19,256 nt of DNA from JBIOHJ01 sp044448905 (GTDB taxonomy: Bacteria; Bacteroidota; Bacteroidia; AKYH767-A; OLB10), in NCBI GenBank assembly GCA_044448905.1, contig JBIOHJ010000059.1:1-19256 (forward strand), written 5' to 3'. The translations under genes were made by a program, and so were the position numbers. Shown in pieces: positions 1-7,250 of this stretch (positions are counted from its first letter, which is position 1; every line of letters begins with the position of its first letter). The notes beneath the pieces were generated by a model. The model ran no database searches, was not told the origin of the DNA, and was given only the letters and a program-made list of their open reading frames with translations.

Positions 1-349
1 CATCAGTTGTTTTGTAAACATCGCCACCGGCAGCTCCATTCACATACATGGCGACATAACAGGTATTGGCATCAATTGGCCAGATGTTAGAGATTAAATT
101 GTTAGCAGCAGATTGAGTAACCGTACCAACAGTCCAGGTATTTCCACCATCAATCGTGCGAACAAAATCGCGTGTATATGGGGTGGTGGCTAATGCATCC
201 CATGGATTTGCCCAAACCGTGTTTGCATCAACAATTTCGATATCATTGAGATATCCTTCATACGCAAAATTGGCATTTTGCTGTAACCATTGCGCCTGAG
301 CAGCGCAGGCAGCAAATACAATAATCAGAGTAAGTAAATTTTTTTTCAT
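1..349 (-). CDS. Secreted BNR/Asp-box repeat protein, N-terminal part (cut by window edge)
   Basis: The gene starts with ATG at 349-347 and reads leftwards off the window, so only about 116 residues are visible. It opens with a clear signal peptide: Met-Lys-Lys, a hydrophobic run, then an Ala-rich stretch ending AQAQ near residue 19. The mature part contains TIDGGNTW, which fits the Asp-box pattern (S/T-x-D-x-G-x-x-W), and the last visible residues (VYKTTD) look like the beginning of a second Asp-box. Proteins of this kind are exported beta-propellers related to sialidase/BNR and Ycf48-like families and in Bacteroidota usually end in a T9SS sorting domain, which would lie outside the window. 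No substrate can be inferred. The start is well supported by the signal peptide and by an upstream promoter box. Confidence 0.8.
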   Translation of the reverse strand, partial: MKKNLLTLIIVFAACAAQAQWLQQNANFAYEGYLNDIEIVDANTVWANPWDALATTPYTRDFVRTIDGGNTWTVGTVTQSAANNLISNIWPIDANTCYVAMYVNGAAGGDVYKTTD

Positions 350-377
350 GTTTAATTGATTTTTTGAGTTAGAGGCG

Positions 378-385
378 CAAATGTA
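378..385 (-). promoter_or_regulatory. Candidate promoter -7 box for the secreted BNR protein
   Basis: On the minus strand the sequence reads TACATTTG, an exact match to the Bacteroidota TAnnTTTG box, about 29 bases upstream of the ATG at 349. No well-spaced TTTG partner box is present, so this rests on the -7 match and its position. Confidence 0.4.
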
Positions 386-424
386 AATTATTCAAAACAA
401 AAAAGCACCCCGACATTGTAATTT

Positions 425-1135
425 TTACGAAAATAAACTGGCTATGCCATAAGCAGCTATAGCGGCTACTATTCCGATTACGGAAGTTTTTAATGCCCCT
501 GCGAGCGGGGGTTGACCGGTAAACTTAGCTTTAAAATACCCAAAAACCAGCAGGCAAACGACCGTAATCCCCGAAGAATATATTAATCCTTCATGTGGAA
601 TGGAAGTAAAAAAATATGCACTTAACGGAACAATTCCACCCACAACGTAAGCAACGCCTATATTTAGTGCGCTATTGCGCGCGCGTTTTGCATCAGGCTT
701 ATCCAAACCAAGCTCATACTTCATCATGAAATCAACCCATTTATCCTCGTCTTTTGCCATTTCATCGGCAATAATATTTTGTGTATTGCGGGAAAGGCCG
801 TATGCTGCAAATACTTCACGTACTTCTTCTTTTTCTTTTTCATAAAAGTGTTTCACCTCGTGGTATTCGCGCTTGAGCTCCGAATCATAATGCTCAACCT
901 CGGTTTTCCCGGCAAGGTAACCGCCCAGTCCCATGGCAATAGAACCGGCTGCAATTTCGGCAATACCTGCTGTTATCACAATTGCATTTGAATCCACAGC
1001 CCCGCTTAGTCCGGCTGCCAACGCAAAAGGTACGGTTAAGCCATCTGCCATTCCTATTACCACATCCCGTATTAATTGCGATTGCTGAAAATGCTCTTCG
1101 CTATGTGAATGATGAACACCTGACTTGTCGTGCAT
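425..1135 (-). CDS. VIT1/CCC1-family iron/manganese transporter
   Basis: A 236-residue integral membrane protein of the VIT1/CCC1 family, which moves ferrous iron or manganese across membranes for detoxification or storage. Residues about 25-75 hold the family's first two membrane segments (VVIGMADGLTVPFALAAG, then AGIAEIAAGSIAMGLGGY). They are followed by a charged Glu-rich cytosolic region (about 75-140), which in plant VIT1 carries the metal-binding glutamates, and by three more hydrophobic segments at about 155-235. The first 15 residues contain five histidines, a plausible extra metal-binding tail. The length is typical of bacterial members. It is divergent from polA with a 91-bp gap and no evident functional link. 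The family is clear; the exact metal is not determined by sequence. Confidence 0.9.
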   Translation of the reverse strand: MHDKSGVHHSHSEEHFQQSQLIRDVVIGMADGLTVPFALAAGLSGAVDSNAIVITAGIAEIAAGSIAMGLGGYLAGKTEVEHYDSELKREYHEVKHFYEKEKEEVREVFAAYGLSRNTQNIIADEMAKDEDKWVDFMMKYELGLDKPDAKRARNSALNIGVAYVVGGIVPLSAYFFTSIPHEGLIYSSGITVVCLLVFGYFKAKFTGQPPLAGALKTSVIGIVAAIAAYGIASLFS

Positions 1136-1153
1136 ATTTTTTTTATCTTAGAC

Positions 1154-1161
1154 CAAAAATA
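1154..1161 (-). promoter_or_regulatory. Candidate promoter -7 box for the VIT-family transporter
   Basis: The minus strand reads TATTTTTG, an exact TAnnTTTG match, 18 bases upstream of the ATG at 1135. The upstream -33 element is not convincing, because the region is occupied by TTTAAA repeats. Confidence 0.4.
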
Positions 1162-1167
1162 TGAATT

Positions 1168-1202
1168 AGTTTAAAGTTGGAAGTTTAAAGTCTAAAGTTT
1201 AA
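1168..1202. repeat. Short TTTAAAGT repeats between divergent genes
   Basis: The ten bases AGTTTAAAGT occur perfectly at 1168-1177 and 1182-1191, followed at 1192-1202 by a related copy (CTAAAGTTTAA). The units are near-palindromic around TTTAAA. They lie between the VIT and polA promoters. Function unknown; they could be a low-complexity intergenic repeat or an operator. Confidence 0.55.
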
Positions 1203-1208
1203 TTCAAA

Positions 1209-1216
1209 TACATTTG
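1209..1216 (+). promoter_or_regulatory. Candidate polA promoter -7 box
   Basis: TACATTTG is an exact TAnnTTTG match ending 10 bases before the polA ATG. A TTTA lies 21 bases upstream (1184-1187) as a weak -33 candidate. The implied 5' leader would be very short. Confidence 0.35.
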
Positions 1217-1226
1217 ACGAAATACT

Positions 1227-4046
1227 ATGAATAAAGATAAAAAGCTTTTTCTCCTCGATGCGATGGCATTAATTTACCGTGCCTATTTTGCTTTCAGCAA
1301 TAACCATCGCATCAATTCAAAAGGGCAAAACACTTCGGCTATTTTCGGGTTTACCACCACGTTACTCGAAGTATTGAAAAAAGAAAAGCCATCGCATATT
1401 GCTGTGGTGTTTGATACGGCTGCGCCTACTTCGAGACACGAAGAGTTTACAGAATACAAAGCCAACAGGCAGGAAATTCCTGAAGATCTCGCACTGGCAA
1501 TTCCTTACGTGGAAAAAATGTGTAAAGCATTTAACATTCCTGTTCTTGCAATGGATGGCTATGAAGCCGATGATGTAATCGGAACATTAGCTAAAGAAGC
1601 GGAGAAAAAAGATTTTACCACGTACATGATGACTCCCGACAAAGATTACGGGCAACTGGTTGATGAAAATACTTTTATCTATAAACCACCTCGCGGTGGA
1701 GGAGTTGCCGAAGTGATGGGTGTGGAAGAAGTATGCAAGCGCTGGGAAATTGAGCGTATTGACCAGGTTATTGACATACTTGGTTTGATGGGCGATGCTG
1801 TAGATAACATTCCGGGTATACCTGGAGTTGGAGAGAAGACCGCTATTAAGCTTATTAAAGAATTTGGCTCGATAGAAAATCTTTATAAAAATACTGATAA
1901 GCTGAAAGGTGCGTTGAAAGATAAAGTGGAAAACAATAAAGAAAAAGCTTTTCAATCGAAACGGCTTGCAACAATAATTCTTGATGTACCTGTTGAATTT
2001 GATGAGGAAGCGCTTAAAACAAAAGAACCCAACAAAGATGCATTGAGAGAACTTTTTGCTGAATTGGAATTCCGAAAGCTTGCAGAACAGGTATTAGGCG
2101 AAAAGAAAACAGAAAATGAGACACAAGTACCAAGTATCAAGACAAAAGAAACATTAACACAGCAGGGTTTATTCGGAAATTTTGATGTGGATGAAGTGGC
2201 AGAAGAAACACCCGCTGCACACAACCATCAAACCATAGAAACTGTTAAGCATACTTATCACGTTGTTGACAGTACGGAAAAAATAAAAAAATTAATTGCG
2301 CAACTCGAAAAACAAAAATCATTTTGCTTCGATACAGAAACCACGGGGCTTGATGTGAACCTTGCTGAACTGGTAGGCATGTCATTTTCTTTTAATCCGC
2401 ATGAAGCGTATTATGTACCTGTTCCTGCAAATTATGACGATGCCCACAAAATTGTAAATGAATTCAAGCCTGTTTTCGAAAATGACAAAATCGAAAAGAT
2501 CGGTCAGAATATTAAATACGACATGAGTGTGCTGAAATGGTACGATATTGAAATAAAAGGAAAATTGTTCGATACTATGATTGCGCATTTTCTCATCCAG
2601 CCCGATATGCGCCACAGCATGGATGTAATGAGTGAAACCTATTTGAATTATGCGCCAGTTTCTATTGAAACACTCATCGGGAAAAAGGGGAAGGGTAGTG
2701 AACAAACGAGTATGCGCGATGTTCCGGTTGAAAAAATTGCCGAGTACGCTGCCGAAGATGCTGATGTGACTTTGCAACTTAAAGAAAATTTTGCACCAAA
2801 ATTGAAATCTTCCGGTGTGCAAAAGCTTTTTGATGAAGTTGAAATTCCGCTTATACCTGTTCTCGCTTCGATGGAGGCTGAAGGCATACGGTTAGATAAA
2901 GACGCGTTGAAAGAATTATCAAAAGAGCTGGAAAAGGATATTGTGATTTTTGAAAAAAGTATACAGGAGCTTGCGGGGATGGAGTTTAATGTTTCGTCAC
3001 CAAAGCAGGTGGGTGAAGTTTTGTTTGGAAAAATGCAGATTATGGAGAAGCCTCCCAAAACAAAAACCGGTCAGTTCTCTACTGCCGAAGATGTGCTCAG
3101 CAAAATTGAAAGCAAGCATCCCATCATTAAAAAAATTCTTGACTACCGCGAATTGGTTAAGCTGAAAAACACGTACGTGGATACATTGCCAGAAATGGTA
3201 AATCCCCGCACGGGAAGAATCCATACTTCGTATAACCAGGTGGTTGCTGTAACAGGCAGGTTAAGCTCCGATAATCCGAATTTACAAAACATTCCTATCC
3301 GCACCGAACGCGGAAGAGAAATTCGCAAAGCATTTATTCCGCGTAGTGATAAATATATTTTATTTTCTTCCGATTATTCGCAAATCGAATTGCGCATTAT
3401 TGCCGAGCTGAGCGGTGATAAAGGAATGATTGCCGCATTTAAAAGCGGTGAGGACATTCACACTACTACGGCTGCGAAAGTGTATGGTGTTGTTCCGAAA
3501 GATGTAACCGGTGAAATGAGGCGCAATGCCAAAATGGTGAACTTCGGAATTATTTACGGCATCTCGGCTTTCGGATTAGCCGATCGTTTGAATATTTCGC
3601 GAACCGAAGCCAAAGCAATCATTGATAATTATTTTCAGCAATATCCTTTCATTAAAGAATATATGGATGAGAGCATTGAAAAAGCCCGTGCCAAAGGATA
3701 CGTGGAAACCATTCTTGGCAGGCGCAGGTATTTGCGTGACATTAACTCGGCTAACGCCACGGTTAGAGGATTTGCCGAACGCAATGCCATTAATGCGCCC
3801 ATACAGGGCTCGGCTGCCGATATGATTAAGATTGCCATGATAAATATTCACCACGATTTGAATAAGAAGAAATTAAAATCGCGGATGCTTTTGCAGGTGC
3901 ATGACGAACTGGTGTTTGATGTATTGAAGGAAGAAATGGATGAAGTGAAACCACTGGTTGAACACCGCATGAAAACCGCGCTCGATTTAAAAGTTCCGGT
4001 TGAGGTGGGAGTAGGTTCGGGGAAGAACTGGCTGGAGGCGCACTAA
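1227..4046 (+). CDS. polA: DNA polymerase I with 5' nuclease and proofreading domains
   Basis: A 939-residue DNA polymerase I that fills gaps and removes RNA primers during replication and repair. The N-terminal 5' nuclease domain (about 1-290) shows D11 (LLDAMALIYRAYFAF), GYEADDVIGT at 111-120, MTPDKDYGQL at about 135-144, and the DNA-binding helix-hairpin-helix DNIPGIPGVGEKTA at about 193-206. The 3'-5' exonuclease domain keeps its metal ligands: DTETTG at 369-374, a later NIKYD motif, and YAAEDAD. Proofreading is therefore expected to be active, unlike in the Taq enzyme. The polymerase domain has motif A DYSQIELR (D716), motif B RRNAKMVNFGIIYG (about 765-778) and motif C VHDE (H892, D893). 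Length and domain order match the full-length family. It is transcribed alone, with a hairpin-forming repeat directly after the stop codon. Confidence 0.98.
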   Translation: MNKDKKLFLLDAMALIYRAYFAFSNNHRINSKGQNTSAIFGFTTTLLEVLKKEKPSHIAVVFDTAAPTSRHEEFTEYKANRQEIPEDLALAIPYVEKMCKAFNIPVLAMDGYEADDVIGTLAKEAEKKDFTTYMMTPDKDYGQLVDENTFIYKPPRGGGVAEVMGVEEVCKRWEIERIDQVIDILGLMGDAVDNIPGIPGVGEKTAIKLIKEFGSIENLYKNTDKLKGALKDKVENNKEKAFQSKRLATIILDVPVEFDEEALKTKEPNKDALRELFAELEFRKLAEQVLGEKKTENETQVPSIKTKETLTQQGLFGNFDVDEVAEETPAAHNHQTIETVKHTYHVVDSTEKIKKLIAQLEKQKSFCFDTETTGLDVNLAELVGMSFSFNPHEAYYVPVPANYDDAHKIVNEFKPVFENDKIEKIGQNIKYDMSVLKWYDIEIKGKLFDTMIAHFLIQPDMRHSMDVMSETYLNYAPVSIETLIGKKGKGSEQTSMRDVPVEKIAEYAAEDADVTLQLKENFAPKLKSSGVQKLFDEVEIPLIPVLASMEAEGIRLDKDALKELSKELEKDIVIFEKSIQELAGMEFNVSSPKQVGEVLFGKMQIMEKPPKTKTGQFSTAEDVLSKIESKHPIIKKILDYRELVKLKNTYVDTLPEMVNPRTGRIHTSYNQVVAVTGRLSSDNPNLQNIPIRTERGREIRKAFIPRSDKYILFSSDYSQIELRIIAELSGDKGMIAAFKSGEDIHTTTAAKVYGVVPKDVTGEMRRNAKMVNFGIIYGISAFGLADRLNISRTEAKAIIDNYFQQYPFIKEYMDESIEKARAKGYVETILGRRRYLRDINSANATVRGFAERNAINAPIQGSAADMIKIAMINIHHDLNKKKLKSRMLLQVHDELVFDVLKEEMDEVKPLVEHRMKTALDLKVPVEVGVGSGKNWLEAH

Positions 4047-4048
4047 CG

Positions 4049-4080
4049 CCCCACCCCAGCCCTCCCCGAAGGGGGGCTTG
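4049..4080 (+). repeat. GC-rich intergenic repeat with hairpin, terminator-like (copy 1)
   Basis: A C-rich then G-rich tract begins two bases after the polA stop codon. An imperfect stem (AGCC-TCCCC against GGGGGGCT with a GAA loop) spans 4058-4078. It is strikingly GC-rich for this window and resembles a second copy at 11267-11298 read on the opposite strand. No T-run follows, so its role as a terminator is inferred from position and folding only. Confidence 0.65.
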
Positions 4081-4120
4081 CCGCCCGCAATCTACCGGAT
4101 TCATATTTTCGAAGAGTTGT

Positions 4121-4128
4121 TATATTTG
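4121..4128 (+). promoter_or_regulatory. Candidate promoter -7 box for the tandem secreted-protein genes
   Basis: TATATTTG matches TAnnTTTG exactly, 23 bases before the ATG at 4152. No well-placed TTTG box was found upstream. It would drive both 4152 and 5036. Confidence 0.4.
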
Positions 4129-4151
4129 TTAATTATATCAACATAATACAA

Positions 4152-5009
4152 ATGAAGAAGTTTCCATTTTTAATTTTGATGCTGGTTGCTTTTGAAACAG
4201 TTTCGCAAACCTATCATCCTTTTCCTACGGATAGCGGCTGCTGGGTATACCGTTATTATGATGACAACCACATGCCGACAAATTTTTTTGGAGGTTATGT
4301 TTTGAATGGAGATACAATTATATCAGGAATTAATTACAAAAAAATTTCAGGTTGTAGCGGACAAGGTGTTTGTTGTAATAGTGGTGGATTGAGAGAGGAC
4401 AATAAAATAATTTACTTCAGACCGGATACTTCCACAACAGAATATGTTTTATATAATTTCAATTTGAATTTGGGAGATACTTTATTTTATCCGTTTGGGG
4501 GAGGGATATTCTCAAATCAGGATACGCTGATTGTTGTTTATGTTGATTCGGTTTCAACACCGGGCGGTTACCTGAGGCGGCTTCAATTTGATTGGTATAT
4601 AACATGGATAGAAGGAGTTGGAAGCATATTTTATTTGCTAAACCCTGGTGCAATTGCCCCGCTTTCCGGCAATGATAATTTAGAATGTATGGTTAGTGAT
4701 TCTGTAAATTTATATCCTGGGACTCCGTGCCCTTATTGCATTCCGGTAAATATTCAGGAGAAATATTTTACTCATGACATTTCTATTTCTCCCAATCCTT
4801 TTCAAACATCTGCCACACTTCAAACAAGCAAAGAATTTGCAAATTCAGAATTAATAATTTTTAATACGCTTGGAAGAAAAGTAAAGCAACAAAATATTTA
4901 TAACGGAACTATTACCATAAACCGTGAAGGGCTTACTGCCGGAATTTATTTCTTCCGGCTTACCAGTAATAAAGGGCACACGGCAATCGGAAAGTTTATT
5001 ATTGATTGA
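4152..5009 (+). CDS. Secreted T9SS type A sorting-domain protein, paralogue 1
   Basis: A 285-residue exported protein of unknown function. Residues 1-19 form a signal peptide ending VSQ. The mature protein begins with YHPFPTDSGCW, a signature shared with the genes at 5036 and 7251. The middle part (about 30-205) is a family-specific domain with LYNFNLNLGDTL, VDSVSTPGGYLRR and IEGVGS motifs and many cysteines. From about residue 212 (ISPNPFQTS) to the end is a type IX sorting domain with GIYFFRL and a final GKFIID, which in this family directs outer-membrane export and cleavage. The stop is 26 bases before the ATG of the next gene, so the two are probably co-transcribed. The domain and export route are clear; the biochemical role is not. 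Confidence 0.88.
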   Translation: MKKFPFLILMLVAFETVSQTYHPFPTDSGCWVYRYYDDNHMPTNFFGGYVLNGDTIISGINYKKISGCSGQGVCCNSGGLREDNKIIYFRPDTSTTEYVLYNFNLNLGDTLFYPFGGGIFSNQDTLIVVYVDSVSTPGGYLRRLQFDWYITWIEGVGSIFYLLNPGAIAPLSGNDNLECMVSDSVNLYPGTPCPYCIPVNIQEKYFTHDISISPNPFQTSATLQTSKEFANSELIIFNTLGRKVKQQNIYNGTITINREGLTAGIYFFRLTSNKGHTAIGKFIID

Positions 5010-5035
5010 TTCATGATTTTAAATCGCAGCCCAAA

Positions 5036-5986
5036 ATGAAAAACATTCTGTTATTGATTATTAGTTTGTTTTCTCTAAAAGCAATATCACAAACATCAAC
5101 TTATTATCCTTTTCCTGATTCGAATGCAGTTTGGGTAGTTCACGCACAGGGTTGTTGTTATAACAACTGTCCGCCACCGCCAACTCCCAATCCCTATATA
5201 TTGGATTTGAATTTCTCTTATGAATTGCAAGGCGATACTATTATAAATGGTTATACTTATCATATAATTTATCAAGCAGGTGCTTCTCACGAACATTGCT
5301 TATATGGAAACTTTGTTAATAATTACGGAACCATTAATACTTATGCAGGAGCATACAGGCAAGATACTGTTTTGAAAAAAGTGTTTTTTATTAATTATCC
5401 ATCCTCTTTCCAGGAATGCCTTCTATATGATTTTAGTCTTAATGTTGGCGATACTTTACAGGGCGGATGTATGAATTGGTATTGGGGAGACCCAAATTGT
5501 ATTATTGTAGCAGCAATAGATTCCGTTCTGATTGCAAATAATTACCGAAAAAAATTTACTTTCTTATCGGTATTTTCTAATATTTCAATAATTGAAGGAA
5601 TAGGAAGTACCTCCGGTTTATTGGAACCGATTTGTCCTTTTGAATATTGGGGAACATTAATTTGTTTTTCTCAGAATGGACAAACTTTATATCCCGATAC
5701 AACTACTGTTTGTAATTCTCTGACTCAAATAAATGAGGTTCGCAATGTTTCTACTTTTTCGATTACCCCAAATCCATTTCATACATCCACCAAAATTCAA
5801 ACAAGTAAAGAATTTGCAAATTCAGAATTAATACTTTTCAATACGCTTGGAAAAATAGTGAAACAGCAAACTATTTATAACGGAACTGCAACCATACACC
5901 GTGATAGGCTTGCTGCCGGGATTTATTTCTTCCAAATAAAAAATGATACGGGGCAAACAGCAGCGGGAAAGATAATTGTGGAGTAA
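5036..5986 (+). CDS. Secreted T9SS type A sorting-domain protein, paralogue 2
   Basis: A 316-residue exported protein, paralogous to its upstream neighbour. ATG 5036 is chosen because the signal peptide (MKN, hydrophobic core, ending AISQ) begins there; the in-frame TTG at 5006 would add ten charged residues in front of it. The mature start YYPFPDSNAVW and later motifs LLYDFSLNVGDTL, IDSVLI, IIEGIGSTSGLLEP and GTLICFSQNG are shared with the frameshifted gene at 7251. Residues about 243-316 are a T9SS sorting domain nearly identical to that of the gene at 4152, including a 27-base stretch with no differences (4830-4856 and 5807-5833). Its central part is much closer to the 7251 gene than to its tandem partner. 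Function unknown. Confidence 0.88.
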   Translation: MKNILLLIISLFSLKAISQTSTYYPFPDSNAVWVVHAQGCCYNNCPPPPTPNPYILDLNFSYELQGDTIINGYTYHIIYQAGASHEHCLYGNFVNNYGTINTYAGAYRQDTVLKKVFFINYPSSFQECLLYDFSLNVGDTLQGGCMNWYWGDPNCIIVAAIDSVLIANNYRKKFTFLSVFSNISIIEGIGSTSGLLEPICPFEYWGTLICFSQNGQTLYPDTTTVCNSLTQINEVRNVSTFSITPNPFHTSTKIQTSKEFANSELILFNTLGKIVKQQTIYNGTATIHRDRLAAGIYFFQIKNDTGQTAAGKIIVE

Positions 5987-6006
5987 TATTTTTCGGAATA
6001 AAAAAT

Positions 6007-6087
6007 TTACCACAAAGACACAGAGGGCACGAAGTTTCACAAAGAATTTCTCTGTATTTCTCAGTGCTCTCCGTGTCTCCGTGGTTA
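6007..6087. repeat. Long imperfect inverted repeat (CCACAAAGACAC type) between convergent genes
   Basis: An 81-base element whose left arm (TTACCACAAAGACACAGAGG, continuing GCAC) pairs with its right arm (GTGCTCTCCGTGTCTCCGTG, continuing GTTAA). Only a few positions mismatch, and the loop is about 32 bases rich in short repeats. It fills the 111-base gap between the convergent genes ending at 5986 and 6098 and is followed by an A-run, so it may act as a bidirectional terminator. From memory, similar CACAAAG/CTTTGTG repeats are scattered in many environmental bacterial genomes; this was not verified here. Confidence 0.7.
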
Positions 6088-6097
6088 AAAAACTCCC

Positions 6098-6997
6098 CTA
6101 CCCTTCCTTCACCATCTCAATCACCAGCCTTGTAGTTTCTCCTTTTATCACGTTAAAATTTAAAATGATGTTTTGGTAACGGGGCAATGATGCCTTCAAC
6201 ACGTGGCTGCCTTCGTAAAGATTTTGCAGGGTGGTGGTTCCTTTTTTCCAGCTTAGCTTTTTGAATTTATTATCCACTATGATGCTAACCTTTGGAAGCG
6301 CCTTGCGGGTTTTGCTGTCAATGAACTTAGCGTGCAACGCGCGCTTGTACGAAGCGCTCTTAATCAGTTTGCGCGAGATGAAATACTTCCTGTAAAAATC
6401 GTTGTGCGATTCGCGGAACAGCTCCATGCCGTTATCAATCTGTTCGGTAAGCAGTGCGTTAGTTTGCCCGAACAGTTTGAGAAGCTCAGTGGCTGCTTCG
6501 CTGATACCACTTCGTGCATCGCGCGGCTTATTGCTGCAGTGCAGAAACTTTTTATACACATCGTTAAGTGCATTGAGCATGCCTGCCGTTAGCCCGTAGG
6601 GTGCAAGCGCTGCGGCATTTGCATCAGCTGACCGGTACACCAGTTCGCCCATGGTGATAATCTCATTATCCCTTGCATTTTTCAGGCGGGTTCGTGTGTA
6701 ATCTGATGCAATGCGAAGCTCGGTGTTATTGGTAATGGTAGCGTAAAAAGCCATAATTACAGAGGTGTCATACGTTAGCTTTTCGAGCAGCGCGCGCGTG
6801 TTCTTTTTATCTTCAGCTATACCCGTGATGTCAATCGTTTGCCTGTCTTGCAAATCGAGTATGGCTTTAATGTTGTCGCCAAGCAAATCAACTACATTAT
6901 TAAAAGGCACATTAGCGGCATAAATAGTGCTGCTGTCTTTGAGCAACCCGTATGAGGTGTTGTACATCTTTAAGACATCGTCCTGATCTTTGTTCAT
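6098..6997 (-). CDS. Hypothetical protein with C-terminal carboxypeptidase-regulatory-like domain
   Basis: A 299-residue protein with no signal peptide or membrane segment. Residues about 1-215 are predicted largely helical and polar, with no family I recognise. Residues about 220-299 look like a carboxypeptidase-regulatory-like or PEGA-like beta-sandwich: KFIDSKTRKALPKVSIIVDN, then LYEGSHVLKASLPRYQN and VIKGETTRLVIEM. Such domains usually appear in exported surface proteins, so their presence without an export signal is odd. The ATG at 6997 is the first possible start, and an array of 21-bp repeats lies 34 bases upstream. The gene is convergent with the secreted paralogues. Function unknown. 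Confidence 0.75.
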   Translation of the reverse strand: MNKDQDDVLKMYNTSYGLLKDSSTIYAANVPFNNVVDLLGDNIKAILDLQDRQTIDITGIAEDKKNTRALLEKLTYDTSVIMAFYATITNNTELRIASDYTRTRLKNARDNEIITMGELVYRSADANAAALAPYGLTAGMLNALNDVYKKFLHCSNKPRDARSGISEAATELLKLFGQTNALLTEQIDNGMELFRESHNDFYRKYFISRKLIKSASYKRALHAKFIDSKTRKALPKVSIIVDNKFKKLSWKKGTTTLQNLYEGSHVLKASLPRYQNIILNFNVIKGETTRLVIEMVKEG

Positions 6998-7031
6998 ATC
7001 ATTTCAATATAAATTGCATCTGTTTATTTAA

Positions 7032-7116
7032 TAAAAGTGTTAATCCCTTTATATAAAGTATTAATTCCTTCATATAAAGTGTTAATTACTCTATATAAAG
7101 TATGTATTCCTTAAAA
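7032..7116. repeat. Four-unit 21-bp tandem repeat (minisatellite)
   Basis: Units: 7032-7053 (22 bases), 7054-7074, 7075-7095 and 7096-7116, with plus-strand consensus close to TAAAGTGTTAATTCCTTCAT plus A. Units 1-3 agree at most positions; unit 4 is more diverged. On the minus strand one frame reads as a heptapeptide repeat (YRVINTL, YEGINTL, YKGINTF, then IK and stop) but has no start codon, and a stop lies inside unit 4. It sits just upstream of the gene starting at 6997. The unit length equals two turns of B-DNA. Confidence 0.85.
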
Positions 7117-7250
7117 GGGATAGTGACTTTTTACTAAGAGATACAGTAAAATACCTGTTGGAACGAGTCACAGGATGCTTCAAAGCATATAAAAGGTTCC
7201 CGGATGAGGTAACAGGTATAAGAAAACAGGTGATAGGATGGTTGGAACAG
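7117..7250. other. Intergenic tract without a recognised feature
   Basis: 134 bases between the tandem repeat and the stop of the gene at 7251. It contains several short near-repeats of AACAGGT, ACAGGATG and TTGGAAC. The plus strand is open in one frame from 7086 to a stop at 7303, but it lacks an ATG and its end lies antisense to the 7251 gene. I see no convincing gene, terminator or RNA in it. Confidence 0.4.

Noticed and set aside
1283..4104. Long open frames antisense or out of frame to polA
   Set aside because: They lie wholly inside or across polA, which has full-length family motifs, and their products resemble no protein.
5006..5035. TTG at 5006 as start of the second secreted paralogue
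   Set aside because: It overlaps the previous stop codon and precedes the signal peptide start at 5036.
7032..7116. CRISPR array
   Set aside because: The 21-bp units abut with no spacers and there are no cas genes nearby.
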